Below are positions 29,780 through 39,830 of a stretch of DNA of 64,000 nucleotides, in pieces. The notes beneath the pieces are model-generated. The model did no database searches and had not been told where the DNA came from. It saw only the letters and a program-made list of their open reading frames with translations. Numbering within the stretch: position 1 is the first letter of the stretch; every line of letters starts with the position of its first letter. This DNA is from Rhodosorus marinus (lineage: Eukaryota > Rhodophyta > Stylonematophyceae > Stylonematales > Stylonemataceae): positions 186,001 through 250,000 of the forward strand of contig JAMWBK010000011.1 in assembly GCA_029953675.1 (NCBI GenBank), written 5' to 3'. The translations under genes were made by a program, and so were the position numbers.

Positions 29780-30874
29780 CTACAGAGCTGCCTCATTTCT
29801 TTTCAGCCAGTCGTCCACAATTCCTACTAGCACATCTGGCTTTTCTTCGTGTGGATTGTGCCCGCAGTCCGAAATTGTACGAAGCTCAGCGTGCGGAATA
29901 CACTTCTGCAAGTGTTCTACTTCAGGACGCTGGATAACTCTATCATGCGAAGCACTAAGAATCAGTACAGGAATGTCAAGCCTCCGCGCATCATCGGACG
30001 AGTCGTAGTCTCGCATTGCTCGCACTATCTCCACCGCTCCACGCACCCAGCCTGAGTGCCGCATAGGTCTCGTGTACCCATAGAAAATATCCTCGCAATC
30101 TAGCCTAGAGCTGTCAAAGTAGTATCTCTCAAGCAAGTTCTCAAAATACGCACGACAGGTTGCCCTCCTCCCCATTGCCACGAAGAACAGAACGGAAGCG
30201 ATGATGGGAATTTTGAAAAGGAACAGGAAGAAATTTGGCAGTGTGATTCTGGAACGAGTAAGTGTCGTCGCCGGGGCAATGAGTACGAGTGCCCTGACTC
30301 TTCCAGGATTGTTTACAGCCACCTGAATAGCCAGGGACGCGCCCATTGAATGTCCTACGGCAACCACTTTGTCCATGTGAAACTCCTCCATGACCCCTTT
30401 TGCATGTCTCCCGCAGAAGTCCAGGGAGTACGGGTTTACCCTCCCACCAGCAAGAGCCCAGGAAAGCGCACGAGGTCGTGAGCTTAAACCGAACGGAGGT
30501 CTGTCAAATGCCACACACTGACCGCCGCCAATTCTGGACAGCGGTTCTAAAATCCGCTTGAATGAATAGGTAGAGCTCAATGCACCATGCAATAAGAGCA
30601 GGTCCACTTCTCCCGACTTCCTCGCTGGTTTCCCCGCGACCGCACAGTGCGTCCTGATCCTTCCGCCTCCAGCATCTCCAGTATTTACATGCACAAACTT
30701 GGACCTCTCCTCGTCTACAACCAGCTGCGCCGGTTGAGTAACGATCGACCGAGCCAGGCGAATGAGAGCACGTCCAACTGACACTTTTCTCACTCGAACC
30801 CCATTCACTCTGGTAGCACCTACGCAGGTAGGATTCAGAAATCCAATTCGTGAATCTATTTGTCTTGTCTCCAT
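29780..30874 (-). CDS. Alpha/beta hydrolase, copy 1 (364 aa)
   Basis: Intronless frame with a complete alpha/beta-hydrolase core: oxyanion-loop HG (residues 96-97, LLLLHGA), the DRPPFGLSSRP loop (about 124-134), nucleophile elbow GHSMG with Ser176, acid Asp311 in SASHDRV, and His339 in CGHNPHEEKP. The first ~60 residues are basic and Ser/Arg/Thr-rich and may be an organelle transit peptide. The central cap segment (about 205-235) is hydrophobic. The family resembles plant and algal alpha/beta hydrolases of unknown substrate; ester or epoxide hydrolysis is inferred only from the fold. The ATG at 30874 is used because the internal Met of the other two copies is Ile here. A near-palindrome lies 76 nt upstream. 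Confidence 0.88.
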   Translation of the reverse strand: METRQIDSRIGFLNPTCVGATRVNGVRVRKVSVGRALIRLARSIVTQPAQLVVDEERSKFVHVNTGDAGGGRIRTHCAVAGKPARKSGEVDLLLLHGALSSTYSFKRILEPLSRIGGGQCVAFDRPPFGLSSRPRALSWALAGGRVNPYSLDFCGRHAKGVMEEFHMDKVVAVGHSMGASLAIQVAVNNPGRVRALVLIAPATTLTRSRITLPNFFLFLFKIPIIASVLFFVAMGRRATCRAYFENLLERYYFDSSRLDCEDIFYGYTRPMRHSGWVRGAVEIVRAMRDYDSSDDARRLDIPVLILSASHDRVIQRPEVEHLQKCIPHAELRTISDCGHNPHEEKPDVLVGIVDDWLKRNEAAL

Positions 30875-30949
30875 TTCTTGCCAGAACCAGCGGCAGCCCT
30901 GCTTCCCACGCTTTGCTCACCCGTCTCACCTATTCAGACCTTTGACAAG

Positions 30950-30988
30950 TCATATGAGACAATGCTATGTATGCATTGTCTTATATGA
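30950..30988 (-). promoter_or_regulatory. Upstream near-palindrome of hydrolase copy 1
   Basis: TCATATGAGACAATGC, a 7-bp spacer, then GCATTGTCTTATATGA: arms of 16 bp with one mismatch. The same element occurs at the same place before the other two hydrolase genes. Promoter function is inferred from position and conservation. Confidence 0.55.
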
Positions 30989-31019
30989 GCGGAACCTTCA
31001 GGTTCGGGAGCCCACTTAA

Positions 31020-31604
31020 CCGAGAATACTACGGTGCGAGCATTCCTAAGTTGCCTGGAGATCGCTCGTCCTATTGTTCTCTTTACTAAAGTGTTATCCC
31101 CTTCCCTGGCGGCGCAAGCTCAAGTGTTTCAGGTTCATGACGTACTCCTTTTTACCGATCCATGGACAGACCGCAGTCTTGGACGAGCCACAGTCCAGTA
31201 GCCTCCCTCGATACTCTCGGATTTTTCACTTGCTAGTCATCGTGTCCCGAGAAAACCCGGAAATAGCTCTACCTAACTACGGCCACCCAAGGAACCCACA
31301 AAAAAAAACCATCCTTCCGGCGCTCCGTACCTCCTCGAGTAATAGAACCAACACGAGTTCCTCCCTCTTCACATATCGCCATTTCTAGAAGAAACGCGTT
31401 TCTCAAACAATTTTCTCCTATGATCCCGCTTGTCGTCATCATCGTATCCCCAACCTCATTTCTACCCAAACCAAAACTCTCAACTCTGGTAAGAAAGCGG
31501 CTCAACAGAATGCATAGCATCTGCAATCAACGTCCTCTCAATCGCCTGATTTAGAAACTTCCTAAATTGCACAGCACTCCATCACATCATCCTTATTCAT
31601 AATA
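31020..31604. repeat. Upstream part of hydrolase cassette 1
   Basis: This stretch matches 37560-37870 (inverted), 48990-49370 and 56110-56640. Shared blocks include TTGCCTGGAGATCGC, the TTCAGGTT...GTACTC block and TTTCTCAAACAATTTTC. Reading frames are not conserved among copies, so it is probably non-coding 5' flank or older repeat. Confidence 0.65.
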
Positions 31605-31801
31605 TTTTCTCGTTGGCTTCAGCAAGTGTTCCGCGAACACCCTGACCGTCTGTCGTCGTTGTTTACCCGTTTAAGTTTCTTGCTGTGGTGTATGAACGCT
31701 GCTTTGATGTTGTCGGAGGCGCGCGAGCTTCGCCGCGCTTAGTTCTTTTCTTCCCCTCGGGGTTTTTTCTCGAGCCTCCGATTTAACAAGTTCATTCATT
31801 C
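31605..31801 (+). mobile_element. LINE-A 3' fragment
   Basis: C-terminal codons from TCTCGTTGGCTTC, TAG, CCCCTCGGGG hairpin and tail AAGTTCATTCATTCA. An extra TCG lies within the last codons. It is directly followed by the AT-rich repeat, as at several other sites. Confidence 0.85.
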
Positions 31802-31805
31802 AGTG

Positions 31806-32070
31806 CTTTCCCGTTATGCACAAAGTATCTATTTCTTTAATTGTTTCCATGGTTTTTCAATAAGATCAGATTATTCATTAAAACATTTGTTCAAATCGAT
31901 ACAATCTCAAAAAAAAGCGCATCGACCACAAAAATTATTGAATAACAATTTGATATACTTCTATACATATTATTGAATGAATGGTTTATTATTAGCGTCG
32001 TTATAAGTAGAAACAGAATTATGGAGTTTTATATGATTGGTTCGTGAATATTGAATTAAAAAATAAATGT
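31806..32070. repeat. AT-rich repeat R5, copy 1
   Basis: Shared with 36140-36417 (inverted), 40500-40800, 49700-49990, 52310-52630 and 56680-56980. Conserved points are AACAATTTGATATA, TATAAGTAGAAACAG (TATAAATAGAAACAG elsewhere) and GATTGGTTMG...ATATTGAATT. A GAATGAATGG LINE-A tail-like motif lies inside near 31976. Confidence 0.7.
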
Positions 32071-32149
32071 GCGTATCGGGTGAGGTTTTCTTCTTCCATA
32101 GACGACGTGGGTTGCCTGCCTGGTCCAGCACATTTCTCAGAGTGAGTTA

Positions 32150-32512
32150 TTCCGGGCAAAAGACGCCCTTCTCATTCTGTCCATTTAACTTCATTCTGCC
32201 CAACCTGAAACCGACTCTCATCCCGGACAATCAAGCAATACCTCAGTTGCTGACTTGCACCGTGCTGCCTATAGGTCTCGTTTCCCCATGAACACACTCG
32301 CCCGCGGAGGGTGGGGGATTGCATCGAAATGGCTCACCACCGTTCCAAAATTCCGCCCCTTCACGCTCGCGGATTTTGAAGTGCGCGCCCCTCTCTGTGC
32401 AGGTAAGCAGGTAAGTTATACCGATGACTTTGTCCCATTTGCGATCTCCGCCGAGCATAGTATTTTTTTCCCCTCGGGGGCTTCTTCTTTCGGTCTCGCC
32501 TAACGAGTTGAT
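32150..32512 (+). mobile_element. LINE-A-related fragment (divergent)
   Basis: From 32250 the frame reads DLHRAAY..., then SKWLTTVPKFRPFTLADFEV, matching the region before the zinc motif of LINE-A at protein level. It is then truncated and joined near 32455 to a hairpin-like 3' end (TTTTTTTCCCCTCGGGGGC). A duplicate is at 40140-40500. Confidence 0.65.
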
Positions 32513-32883
32513 ACCTATTTCTATGTATATAGTTGGCCTTGCTACAAGGAGAACAGATATACGTAGATTGGTATGATTGGTTAGACAAAAATGAACTGAG
32601 TAGCAAACGTAACGTATTGTGTATGGTCTTGAACGGGAGTGTTCAAAGCTCACTACTCGGCTTTCTTCAGACTCCACCCCTTGCAGCCGGTGAATGCTCG
32701 CGTCGACCGCAGTCCCGAAGACCTTTGATCTTCAAAAACAGTTATATTTGTGAACAAACATTAAAACCGCCCTATAAATGCAAGAACAAATATTGGCACA
32801 ATCGAGAGACTGAGACGGGAACACCATAAATCTTCGGTCTGCGTGAGCATGCACTCGGCTGTATCAGGCACAGGCTGACTAGC
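32513..32883. repeat. 3' flank of DUF1254 gene, duplicated at 40680-41435
   Basis: Collinear with the flank of the pseudogene copy, but lacking the ~350 bp found there at about 40870-41220 and most of the AT-rich repeat. No gene is visible. Confidence 0.55.
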
Positions 32884-34419
32884 TCATTCTACTTTTTCGA
32901 TCCCAGGGGGATAGTAGAGGCCACTTGATACCACCGATTCTGGTGCGTAGACACGGGTGACAGCGTAGAATAATCCGTCTGGAGCTGGAAGCCAGTTCCA
33001 AGGTTCAGCGTTGTACGGTGGCTTCACGGGTTGCTTATAGCTCATTACAACCGGATAGTTTCCATCCTCATCTGGAGTCGCATTTTGGATATTGTAATGA
33101 TAGATTTCCTCCGAGTTTTCGACCAGCATGAAGTTGCTGGAGTTGTACATTGTGAGCGACCAATATCCAGTGGATTTGACGGGCATATTCCCGGGAATGG
33201 TCACTGTGTACATTCTGTTGTGCTTCGCGTTGAGTGGCTTCCCATCAGTAGATTTATCTCCCTTAAAGTAAACCGCGTCCCGGGCGCAGTTCGCAGCGAT
33301 GTATGCAATCGCCACTATGTCCCGAATCAGGTACCCCCGGTTGTTGTTCGTGAACGTAGTACAGGGGTTTATGAAGATGCTCGACGTATAGTTCTGCGGG
33401 TTAATCATGATGCTGAGGCGCTGTTCGTATTTGAAATATACACGAAGCCAGTTGTTCCACATCTCAGCTACTTGGCCCAGAATATTCCTCTGCTTCTTCG
33501 TGAGCCTTTTCGGGTTGAAGACGCCGTCTACATCGAACCCAACCTTCTGTGAGGCTTCGATTACATCCTCATTGATCACTCCGCCGATTTTGTACCCGTC
33601 AAAGCTGTAAGGCCTGTCACTGCGCCACGGTTTGTTCTCTTGCCATACATCTGAGATAGTCACCCAGGGATACAAGCCCGATCCAACGTAATCATGCGGG
33701 TTCGACCCCGCTGGTTCCACCCAGGGACTACCCCGATGATGGAAGGTTGGTATCGGCGTAGGTTCAGGCGTTTTCCCGTACGTCTGAAGAGTGAAACCTT
33801 CTGCACACTCCTGGGCGGCTTCAGTGTCGTCCGGTCCGTTCCATTTGACCCTCAGCACAATCCACATGATCGGAGTCGGAGAACGAATGACGCTGATTCC
33901 AGGAGCAACAGACGGGACCTCGTCGCCGTGGTGGAACACAACTGTCTGCTTGCCAGTTTCTCCGTTAGTGTATCCAGGAGCGGCGAAGACTCCCTGATAA
34001 TAGTGGATGCATTCAGCAATGAAGAAACGCCCCTCGGTGTCCGGGATGTTGAGCTGTACCGGTCCGTCTGCCAGATTGAGCCATGCTGTGTTGTAAACAA
34101 CATCAACGTTCGGCGAAACAATGGAGGCATCGCTGGGATCCGCTGGTCCGCTGTGGGTAAACTGGTTCATAGGGTTATAGACTCCAGTGGTTTGGTTCGA
34201 CCGTACCCACTGTGACTGGATTGCAGTCGTTCCCCACCAAAGCACCTTCATAGCATTTGCCATGAACTCCTTATCACGGATGGAGACGTCGCCTGCCTGA
34301 GCCATGCTCGCGGCTACAGCATCCTCCAGTTCCAAACCGAGAAGCGGAAGTCCACTTACAACTGCAGCACACAGTACCGTGCAGCAAATAGCTGCCTTAT
34401 TCATACTAGTACTCTTCAT
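32884..34419 (-). CDS. Secreted DUF1254/DUF1214 protein (511 aa)
   Basis: An intronless frame with an N-terminal signal peptide (about residues 1-23). A DUF1254-like region covers about 60-190 (SPNVDVVYNTAWLNL, then the GRFF and YYQGVF block). A DUF1214-like C-terminal region covers about 395-505 (TVTIPGNMP, GYWSLTMYN, then NWLPAPDGLFYAVTRVYAPE). This two-domain architecture is common in bacteria and scattered in algae and large viruses; I know no established enzymatic activity. The protein is probably exported. A broken copy lies at 41436-42954. The start was chosen as the ATG giving the signal peptide; a second Met at residue 6 is possible. Confidence 0.9.
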   Translation of the reverse strand: MKSTSMNKAAICCTVLCAAVVSGLPLLGLELEDAVAASMAQAGDVSIRDKEFMANAMKVLWWGTTAIQSQWVRSNQTTGVYNPMNQFTHSGPADPSDASIVSPNVDVVYNTAWLNLADGPVQLNIPDTEGRFFIAECIHYYQGVFAAPGYTNGETGKQTVVFHHGDEVPSVAPGISVIRSPTPIMWIVLRVKWNGPDDTEAAQECAEGFTLQTYGKTPEPTPIPTFHHRGSPWVEPAGSNPHDYVGSGLYPWVTISDVWQENKPWRSDRPYSFDGYKIGGVINEDVIEASQKVGFDVDGVFNPKRLTKKQRNILGQVAEMWNNWLRVYFKYEQRLSIMINPQNYTSSIFINPCTTFTNNNRGYLIRDIVAIAYIAANCARDAVYFKGDKSTDGKPLNAKHNRMYTVTIPGNMPVKSTGYWSLTMYNSSNFMLVENSEEIYHYNIQNATPDEDGNYPVVMSYKQPVKPPYNAEPWNWLPAPDGLFYAVTRVYAPESVVSSGLYYPPGIEKVE

Positions 34420-34922
34420 CTTCCGGTTACGCTTGATTTATGCTCTCTGTACAGGGTTCTCTTCACTTGCAGGACTGGAAGACGCGCCTAACTCCGCTTG
34501 TATACTCTTCTTGTTGTTCTGGGATCAATAAAAGAATTCCTAACTCAGGTAAGTTTTGTGTAGAACCAGCGCTTTTCGATGATCTGCGCTTCTGGATGAT
34601 GCTAAGGAGCTGATACTACCATACCTCTCGCATGTGCTTGTATGACACTCATAGTCGCTAGTCTCGGGTGATCTTAACGCATCGATAGGTTCCTTATTCG
34701 CCGGCTCCACGGCGAAGTCTTTAGTAGAGCGTTCATGTTTAGGAAGGAAAATCAGCAGCAACCCCGATGCTACTACTGCCCCCCTAGTTCAAACCTTTTG
34801 GAAGGAAACTAAAGGCTTCCATGGTCACTTGTGGTTCACTATTCGTCACGTCTTGAACTCTTCCTCAATATTCTATTAGCATGTCTATGAATAGAAGAGA
34901 AAAACCAGGAAGGGTAGTTAAT
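34420..34922. other. Upstream region of the DUF1254 gene
   Basis: 34420-34720 is shared with 42955-43220, including TGCTCTCTGTACAGGGTTCTC and GGGATCAATAAAMGAATTCCT. This is presumably the promoter on the minus strand. 34720-34922 is not recognised. Confidence 0.5.
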
Positions 34923-36130
34923 ATGAATGAATTGTTTAATCGGAGACTGAAAAAAAAAACCGTAGAGGAAAAAAAGGCTACTCGGCGCGAATGTCGCGCC
35001 CCTCCAAGTAGCAACGCAGCGTTCATGCGCCACAACAAGAAACTCAATCGGGTATACAAAAGATTTTAGACGGTCCGGGCGTCCACGTAATCTCTCCCGA
35101 AGCCAACGAGATCCAACGGAGTCTACAAACCCAAAGGATTCCATGGTAAAAAGGCACTAAGCGGTGAGCGAGAGCCAAAGCACAAACCCCTGGTGTAGAC
35201 ATAGCCGGCCCAAATTTCACTTCTTTTTGTCGGCGCATACTAGCCGCGGCGAATCCACGGCGCTCTTCCGCTGCCGGTAGACAAGAACTAGCCTGCGGAT
35301 TAGGCACAGCCAGGTCAACGCTTGTTGTACGGCGGTTATTGTTGCAGCTGGCCATCAGGTTGGCCACTAGGCGCTCATCATTTTTAAAGTCTGCGACAGG
35401 CAGGGGCTTCTCACGTTCAATTTCAAGGCCCTCATGCCGGCCGATAGCCCGAATTTCCCTGTATAATAAGTTCAAAATCCGCGTATGGCCACGAGTTCGA
35501 GCACCTTGCACCGCTGGGCAACTGGCGAGCAGGTGAGCACCAAAATCGGCGGTGTCTTCAGTCTGGGAGCATAGAGGGCACGGCGAACCCATCTCGTACG
35601 GCCATGGGGATTGACGTAACCCTAGGTATAAGCGCAGAGAAGTACGCACTTGGAAATCCGTGAGTGTGAGTGGCAGAAAGGCTGGAACCGTCATGAGCCA
35701 CTTCGAGTTGATACACCCCCCCTCCAAGACTACGTAAGGGGGCGCGATCGCGGGAAGAGGAGACCTTCAGCGCGAGAAGCCGGCCATATGCAGCAAGGTG
35801 CAAGTCCCAAGAAAGGGTGTTCCTGTAACGCATCGGCGCGTGCGGTGACACGACTCCCAGAGCCCAGTCCATCAGGAGGAGGATCTCGAGGGACCTCAGT
35901 TTCCGGCGCCACGACAGGATCAAGTGCGTCCGAGACAGGAACAGAAGCTATGCGCGTCGGGGGGCCTCGAGAACGCGTAAAAACTGCTCGCCAGCACGGT
36001 AAGCGGGGGTGGATGTCAGCAGGGAGACGGCTACAAGATGACATCGGCGATCGGAGTTCCAAAAACCCCGGACGCTGTCGGGGACAATGGAGTGTAGTTC
36101 GTCACGGAACGGACGGACCTCTAGATGTCG
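34923..36130 (-). mobile_element. LINE-A variant, 3' 1.2 kb
   Basis: The reverse complement starts in the thumb/linker region, passes an intact zinc motif (CPLCSQTEDTADFGAHLLASC) and an endonuclease-like domain in which DLV has become NLM, and ends with an altered hairpin and the tail GAATGAATTG at 34923. It is more diverged from copies 1 and 2 than they are from each other, so it is a separate subfamily. Two frameshifts are visible, near 35730 and 35150. Confidence 0.8.
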
Positions 36131-36139
36131 GAAATTTTT

Positions 36140-36417
36140 GAAAAATATTCGCGTTGCTATAAAATATAGCATTTCTTTTCCCCTTACTGACCCAGCATCC
36201 AGGTCACTAGAAGTTCCACAACCTGACAGTGACTCCCACGCTGATCAGCGATACTGCACGCTTATTAATTAATTCAATATTAGCTAACCAATCACGTCAA
36301 TTTTCATAGATCTGCTCCTATTTATAGCATCGCGAATATGTTTCTATAGATATATGGAAACAAACAAAATTGTTTTTTCAATGCTTTTTGTGCTCTCGAT
36401 TCGTTTTTCCTTACCAG
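36140..36417. repeat. AT-rich repeat R5 (inverted copy)
   Basis: The reverse complement matches 49800-49990, with TATATAT/GGAAACA and GCTATAAATAG-like blocks. It is part of the large inverted duplication SD4. Confidence 0.7.
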
Positions 36418-36427
36418 ACTCCTGATT

Positions 36428-36678
36428 CGAATCGAATGGTTTAATCGGAGGCTGAAAAAAAAAGCCCGAGGGGAAAAAAAGACTAAGCGCGGCGGAGTAC
36501 TCGCGCCTCCAACATCAAAGCGGCATTCATGCGCCACAGCAGGAAGCTTAAGCGGGTAAACAACGATTGAAGACGGTCAGGGCGTTCGCGGAACAACTCC
36601 CGAAGCCAGCGAGAACCAACAGAGTCCATGAACCCAAAGCACTCAATGATCAGGGGTACCAAGCGATGTGCTAGTGTA
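36428..36678 (-). mobile_element. LINE-A 3' fragment (251 bp) with ACTCCTGATT target-site duplication
   Basis: ACTCCTGATT flanks the insert at 36418-36427 and 36679-36688. The tail reads CGAATCGAATGG, followed by ATTAAAC-type sequence and the hairpin in reverse complement. The inverted paralogue near 49780-49800 lacks the insert. Confidence 0.92.
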
Positions 36679-36688
36679 ACTCCTGATT

Positions 36689-37128
36689 TGAGCAAATGTT
36701 TTAATGAATAATCCGATCCTTTAGAAACCAGAGCAATAATTAAGGAATATAGCCACTAGCTACGGATGAATGTTCTTTCTGGTGAACAACCAACACTCCA
36801 GTTCCACCGACAGCGCCCAGAGTTTGCTTTTGGAACTCCAATCGGCGATATTTTCTTGTAGCCGTCTCCGTGCTGACATCCACCCCCGCTTACCGTGGTG
36901 GCAAGCCGTTTTTGCGCGTTCTCGAGGCCCCACGACGCGCATGGTTTCTGTACCTGTCTTTGACGCACTTGAGGAATTATAGATACTTTGTGCGGATCGT
37001 AAGTAAGAGTTTGCTTTTTTTTGAGGTAGTGGTTTTTTGAGCTATCTAATGGAAAAAGTTTTTAATAAAGATAATGCGGGTGAAATGGTATGTACTGACA
37101 TTACTAATGTGAACAAATTTCATTCAGT
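36689..37128 (+). repeat. R5 flank and a LINE-A variant internal fragment
   Basis: 36790-36980 encodes a linker-region peptide (the QSLLLELQSAI...RLPWWQAVFARSRGP pattern), the same subfamily as 34923-36130 but in opposite orientation. The rest (36689-36780 and 36990-37128) is inverted-duplication sequence matching 49610-49790. Confidence 0.6.
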
Positions 37129-37326
37129 GAATAAATTGGTTTAATTGGAGGCTGAAAGAAAAAAAGCCCGAGGGGAAAACAAAAGACTGAGCACAGCGAA
37201 GATCGCGCTCTTCCAACGTCAAAGCAGCGTTCATACGCCACAGCAAGAAACTTAAACCGGTAAACAACGAGGACAGACAGTCAGGGCGTTCGCGGAACAA
37301 TTCCCGAAGGCAACGAGTACCACGGA
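37129..37326 (-). mobile_element. LINE-A 3' fragment with TTCATTCAGT target-site duplication
   Basis: TTCATTCAGT lies at 37119-37128 and 37327-37336. The reverse complement carries the end of the frame and a CCCCTCGGGC hairpin. The inverted duplicate (49394-49592) carries the corresponding insertion, so insertion predates the duplication. Confidence 0.8.
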
Positions 37327-37339
37327 TTCATTCAGTAAT

Positions 37340-37907
37340 GTAGATGTTTCTAAATCATTTGGATGCCCAATTGTGCCGTTGCACGAACAGGTTTCGCGGC
37401 TGGTCTCGAATGCGCCGCTCGAGTACGAGCGCCGTCAGCTTCCGCAACGTCTCGGGAATCATGGTCCGTCGAAGCCTCGGGTGATCGGGTGTGCAGTCCT
37501 CTTTCAGCAGGCGGATTTTTTGCAGCTCGTTCTCATTGTGTTCGGGCCGTTTTCTTACACGATTTGAGAGTTTGGTTTGAGGTTGAGATGGGGTGGGGGG
37601 TATTACGATGACCACAAGCACAATTTATAGTAGAAAGTTGTTTGACAAAAGTATTTCTTCCAGAAACGGCGATACGTGAGGAGGGGGGGACTCGTGATGC
37701 TTCCATTGCGTGCGCGAGGAGGTATAGAGCGCGGGCTGTGCGTAGATTGGTGAAAAACGAGGACGCCACAAACCTGAAACGCTTGAGGTTGCCCTGACGA
37801 GGGAAGGGGATAACAACGAGAAACGTCAGACGAACGAACAATCCCGGGCAACGTACGAATACCGTAGTATTTTCAGTTGAGTGGGCTCCTCACCCTGCTG
37901 GTTCCGC
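37340..37907. repeat. Upstream part of hydrolase cassette 2
   Basis: 37560-37870 is the reverse complement of cassette sequence at 48990-49330. 37380-37560 is not clearly shared; it holds an 82-codon frame without a recognisable domain. Confidence 0.55.
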
Positions 37908-37946
37908 TCATATGAGACAATGCATATATAGCACTGTCTCTTATGA
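37908..37946 (+). promoter_or_regulatory. Upstream near-palindrome of hydrolase copy 2
   Basis: TCATATGAGACAATGC, then ATATATA, then GCACTGTCTCTTATGA. The spacer is a TATA-like heptamer. Two further half-sites (GTGTCTCACAT near 37969 and TCATATGAGGTGTC near 37995) lie between this and the start codon. Confidence 0.55.
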
Positions 37947-38046
37947 GGTGTCGAAGGTATGAAGGGCAGTGTCTCACATAGGTGGTTCTACTATCATATG
38001 AGGTGTCAAAGATCTGAATAGGTTGGATGGGTGAGGCGTGGGAAAA

Positions 38047-39171
38047 ATGGCTGCTTCTGGTTCTAGCAAGAAGGAAACGGCAATAGGACAAATGGATTCA
38101 CGAATTGGATTTCTGAATCCTACCTGCGTAAGTGCTAGTAGAGTGAATGGGGTTCGAACGAGAAAAGTGTCGGTTGGACATGCTCTGGTTCGCTTGGCTC
38201 GGTCGGTCGTTACTGAACCGGCGCAGCTGGTTGTAGACGAGGAGAGGTCCAAGTTTGTGCATGTAAATACTGGAGAGGCTGGAGGCGGAAGGATCAGGAC
38301 GCACTGTGCGGTCGCGGGGAAACCAGCGAAGAAGTCGGGAGAAGTGGACCTGCTCTTATTGCATGGTGCATTGGGTTCTACCTATTCATTCAAGCGGATT
38401 TTGGAACCGCTGTCCAGAACTGGCGGCGGTCAGTGTGTCGCATTTGACAGACCACCTTTCGGTTTAAGCTCACGACCTCGTGCGTTTTCCTGGGCCCTTG
38501 CTGGTGGTAGGGTAAACCCGTACTCCCTGGACTTCTGCGGGAGACATACAAAAGGAGTCATGGAGGAGTTTCAAATGGACAAAGTGGTTGCCGTAGGTCA
38601 TTCAATGGGCGCGTCCCTGGCTATTCAGATGGCTGTAAACAACCCTGGAAGAGTCAAGGCACTCGTGCTCATTGCCCCGGCGACAAGGCTTAGTCGTTCC
38701 AGAATCAGACTGCCAAATTTCGTGATGTTCCTTTCCAAAATTCCCATCATCGCTCCCGTTCTGTTCTTCATGGCAATGTGGAAGAAGGTAACCTGTCGCG
38801 CGTATTTTGAGAACTTGCTGGAGAGATACTACTTCGACAGCTCTAGGCTAGATTGCGATGATATTTTCTATGGGTACACGAGACCTATGCGGCACTCAGG
38901 CTGGGTGTGTGGAGCGGTAGAGATAGTCCGAGCAATGCGAGACTACGACTCGTCCGATGATGCACGGAGGCTTGACATTCCTGTCCTGATTCTTCGTGCT
39001 TCGCATGATAAAATTGTCAAGAGTTCTGAAGTAGAACACTTAAAAAAGTGTATTCCGCACGCTGAGTTTCGTACAATTTCGGACTGCGGGCACAATCCAC
39101 ATGAAGAAAAGCCAGATGTGCTAGTAGGAATGGTGGGTGACTGGCTGAAAAGAAATGGGGCAGTTCTGTAG
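38047..39171 (+). CDS. Alpha/beta hydrolase, copy 2 (374 aa)
   Basis: Same architecture as copy 1, with nucleophile GHSMG, Asp in RASHDKI and His in CGHNPHEEKP. The N-terminus differs upstream of the conserved MDSRIGFLNP (extension MAASGSSKKE...), and the region before the acid reads VKSSEVEHLKK instead of the VIQRPEVEHLQK type. First ATG in frame is 38047; an alternative start at MDSR would give 356 residues. All catalytic residues are present, so it looks functional. Confidence 0.87.
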   Translation: MAASGSSKKETAIGQMDSRIGFLNPTCVSASRVNGVRTRKVSVGHALVRLARSVVTEPAQLVVDEERSKFVHVNTGEAGGGRIRTHCAVAGKPAKKSGEVDLLLLHGALGSTYSFKRILEPLSRTGGGQCVAFDRPPFGLSSRPRAFSWALAGGRVNPYSLDFCGRHTKGVMEEFQMDKVVAVGHSMGASLAIQMAVNNPGRVKALVLIAPATRLSRSRIRLPNFVMFLSKIPIIAPVLFFMAMWKKVTCRAYFENLLERYYFDSSRLDCDDIFYGYTRPMRHSGWVCGAVEIVRAMRDYDSSDDARRLDIPVLILRASHDKIVKSSEVEHLKKCIPHAEFRTISDCGHNPHEEKPDVLVGMVGDWLKRNGAVL

Positions 39172-39830
39172 TTCCTTTCATCACCAAAGGTGATTTTGAA
39201 TCCGAGATTGTTGAGCACAGGGGCGTTTGACGAAATTTCACCAGCTGGTTGTCGTCGTGATTGTGCACGCCTAGTTTGTGAGCTTCACATGTTTGTTGAC
39301 GGCCAGGCTGAAGATGAAGGAACACGTTGCTCTCCGTTTTGCTGAGGAAGAACTGAAGACCGCCAGTCACGGCTGCGAATCCGACCTTGCTCCGATTTTC
39401 GTTTGGCATGGCTAGTGATTTGTGAGTTGTTATTTGGGTTCTCTCTATGGAGGATGGCCGTTGGACTCTGCTGGTCGCCGTTCACAGTTGATTAGTGTAA
39501 AGGATTATTGTGTGATCAAACAAAATATTTATACATATAAATAAAAATAAGAATGCAAATCTGCCGAAAGTCCATCGCAAGATCCCGCGAGCCCCGCGGT
39601 GCGGGCGGCTTAACACGTTGGTACGGGTAGGTGGCGAGCGAGTTAGGACCTACCCTGGGTCTAAGCGGGAGAAGCTTAATAGTTCCTTGACTTCAGATGC
39701 AATGTCGCAGCCCCTGGATTTGCAGGCTTACATAGAGGGGGAGGGCGTGGATTGGGGCAGTTAGAGGAGGCGATTTCGTAGTTGGCTTCGGAGGTGAATT
39801 ACGTCGGATGGGGTATGAGGTTGTTGATGG
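39172..39830. repeat. 3' flank of hydrolase copy 2, inverted partner at 47040-47680
   Basis: 39172-39500 matches the flank of copy 3. 39560-39800 matches 47300-47045 in reverse, including a GC-rich stretch with inverted repeats (CCCGCGAGCCCCGCGGTGCG). Homology ends near 39803/47043, one breakpoint of the inverted duplication. Confidence 0.65.

Noticed and set aside
32884-34419. Integrated giant virus suggested by the DUF1254 protein
   Set aside because: No capsid, polymerase, packaging ATPase or other viral hallmark is present anywhere in the window.
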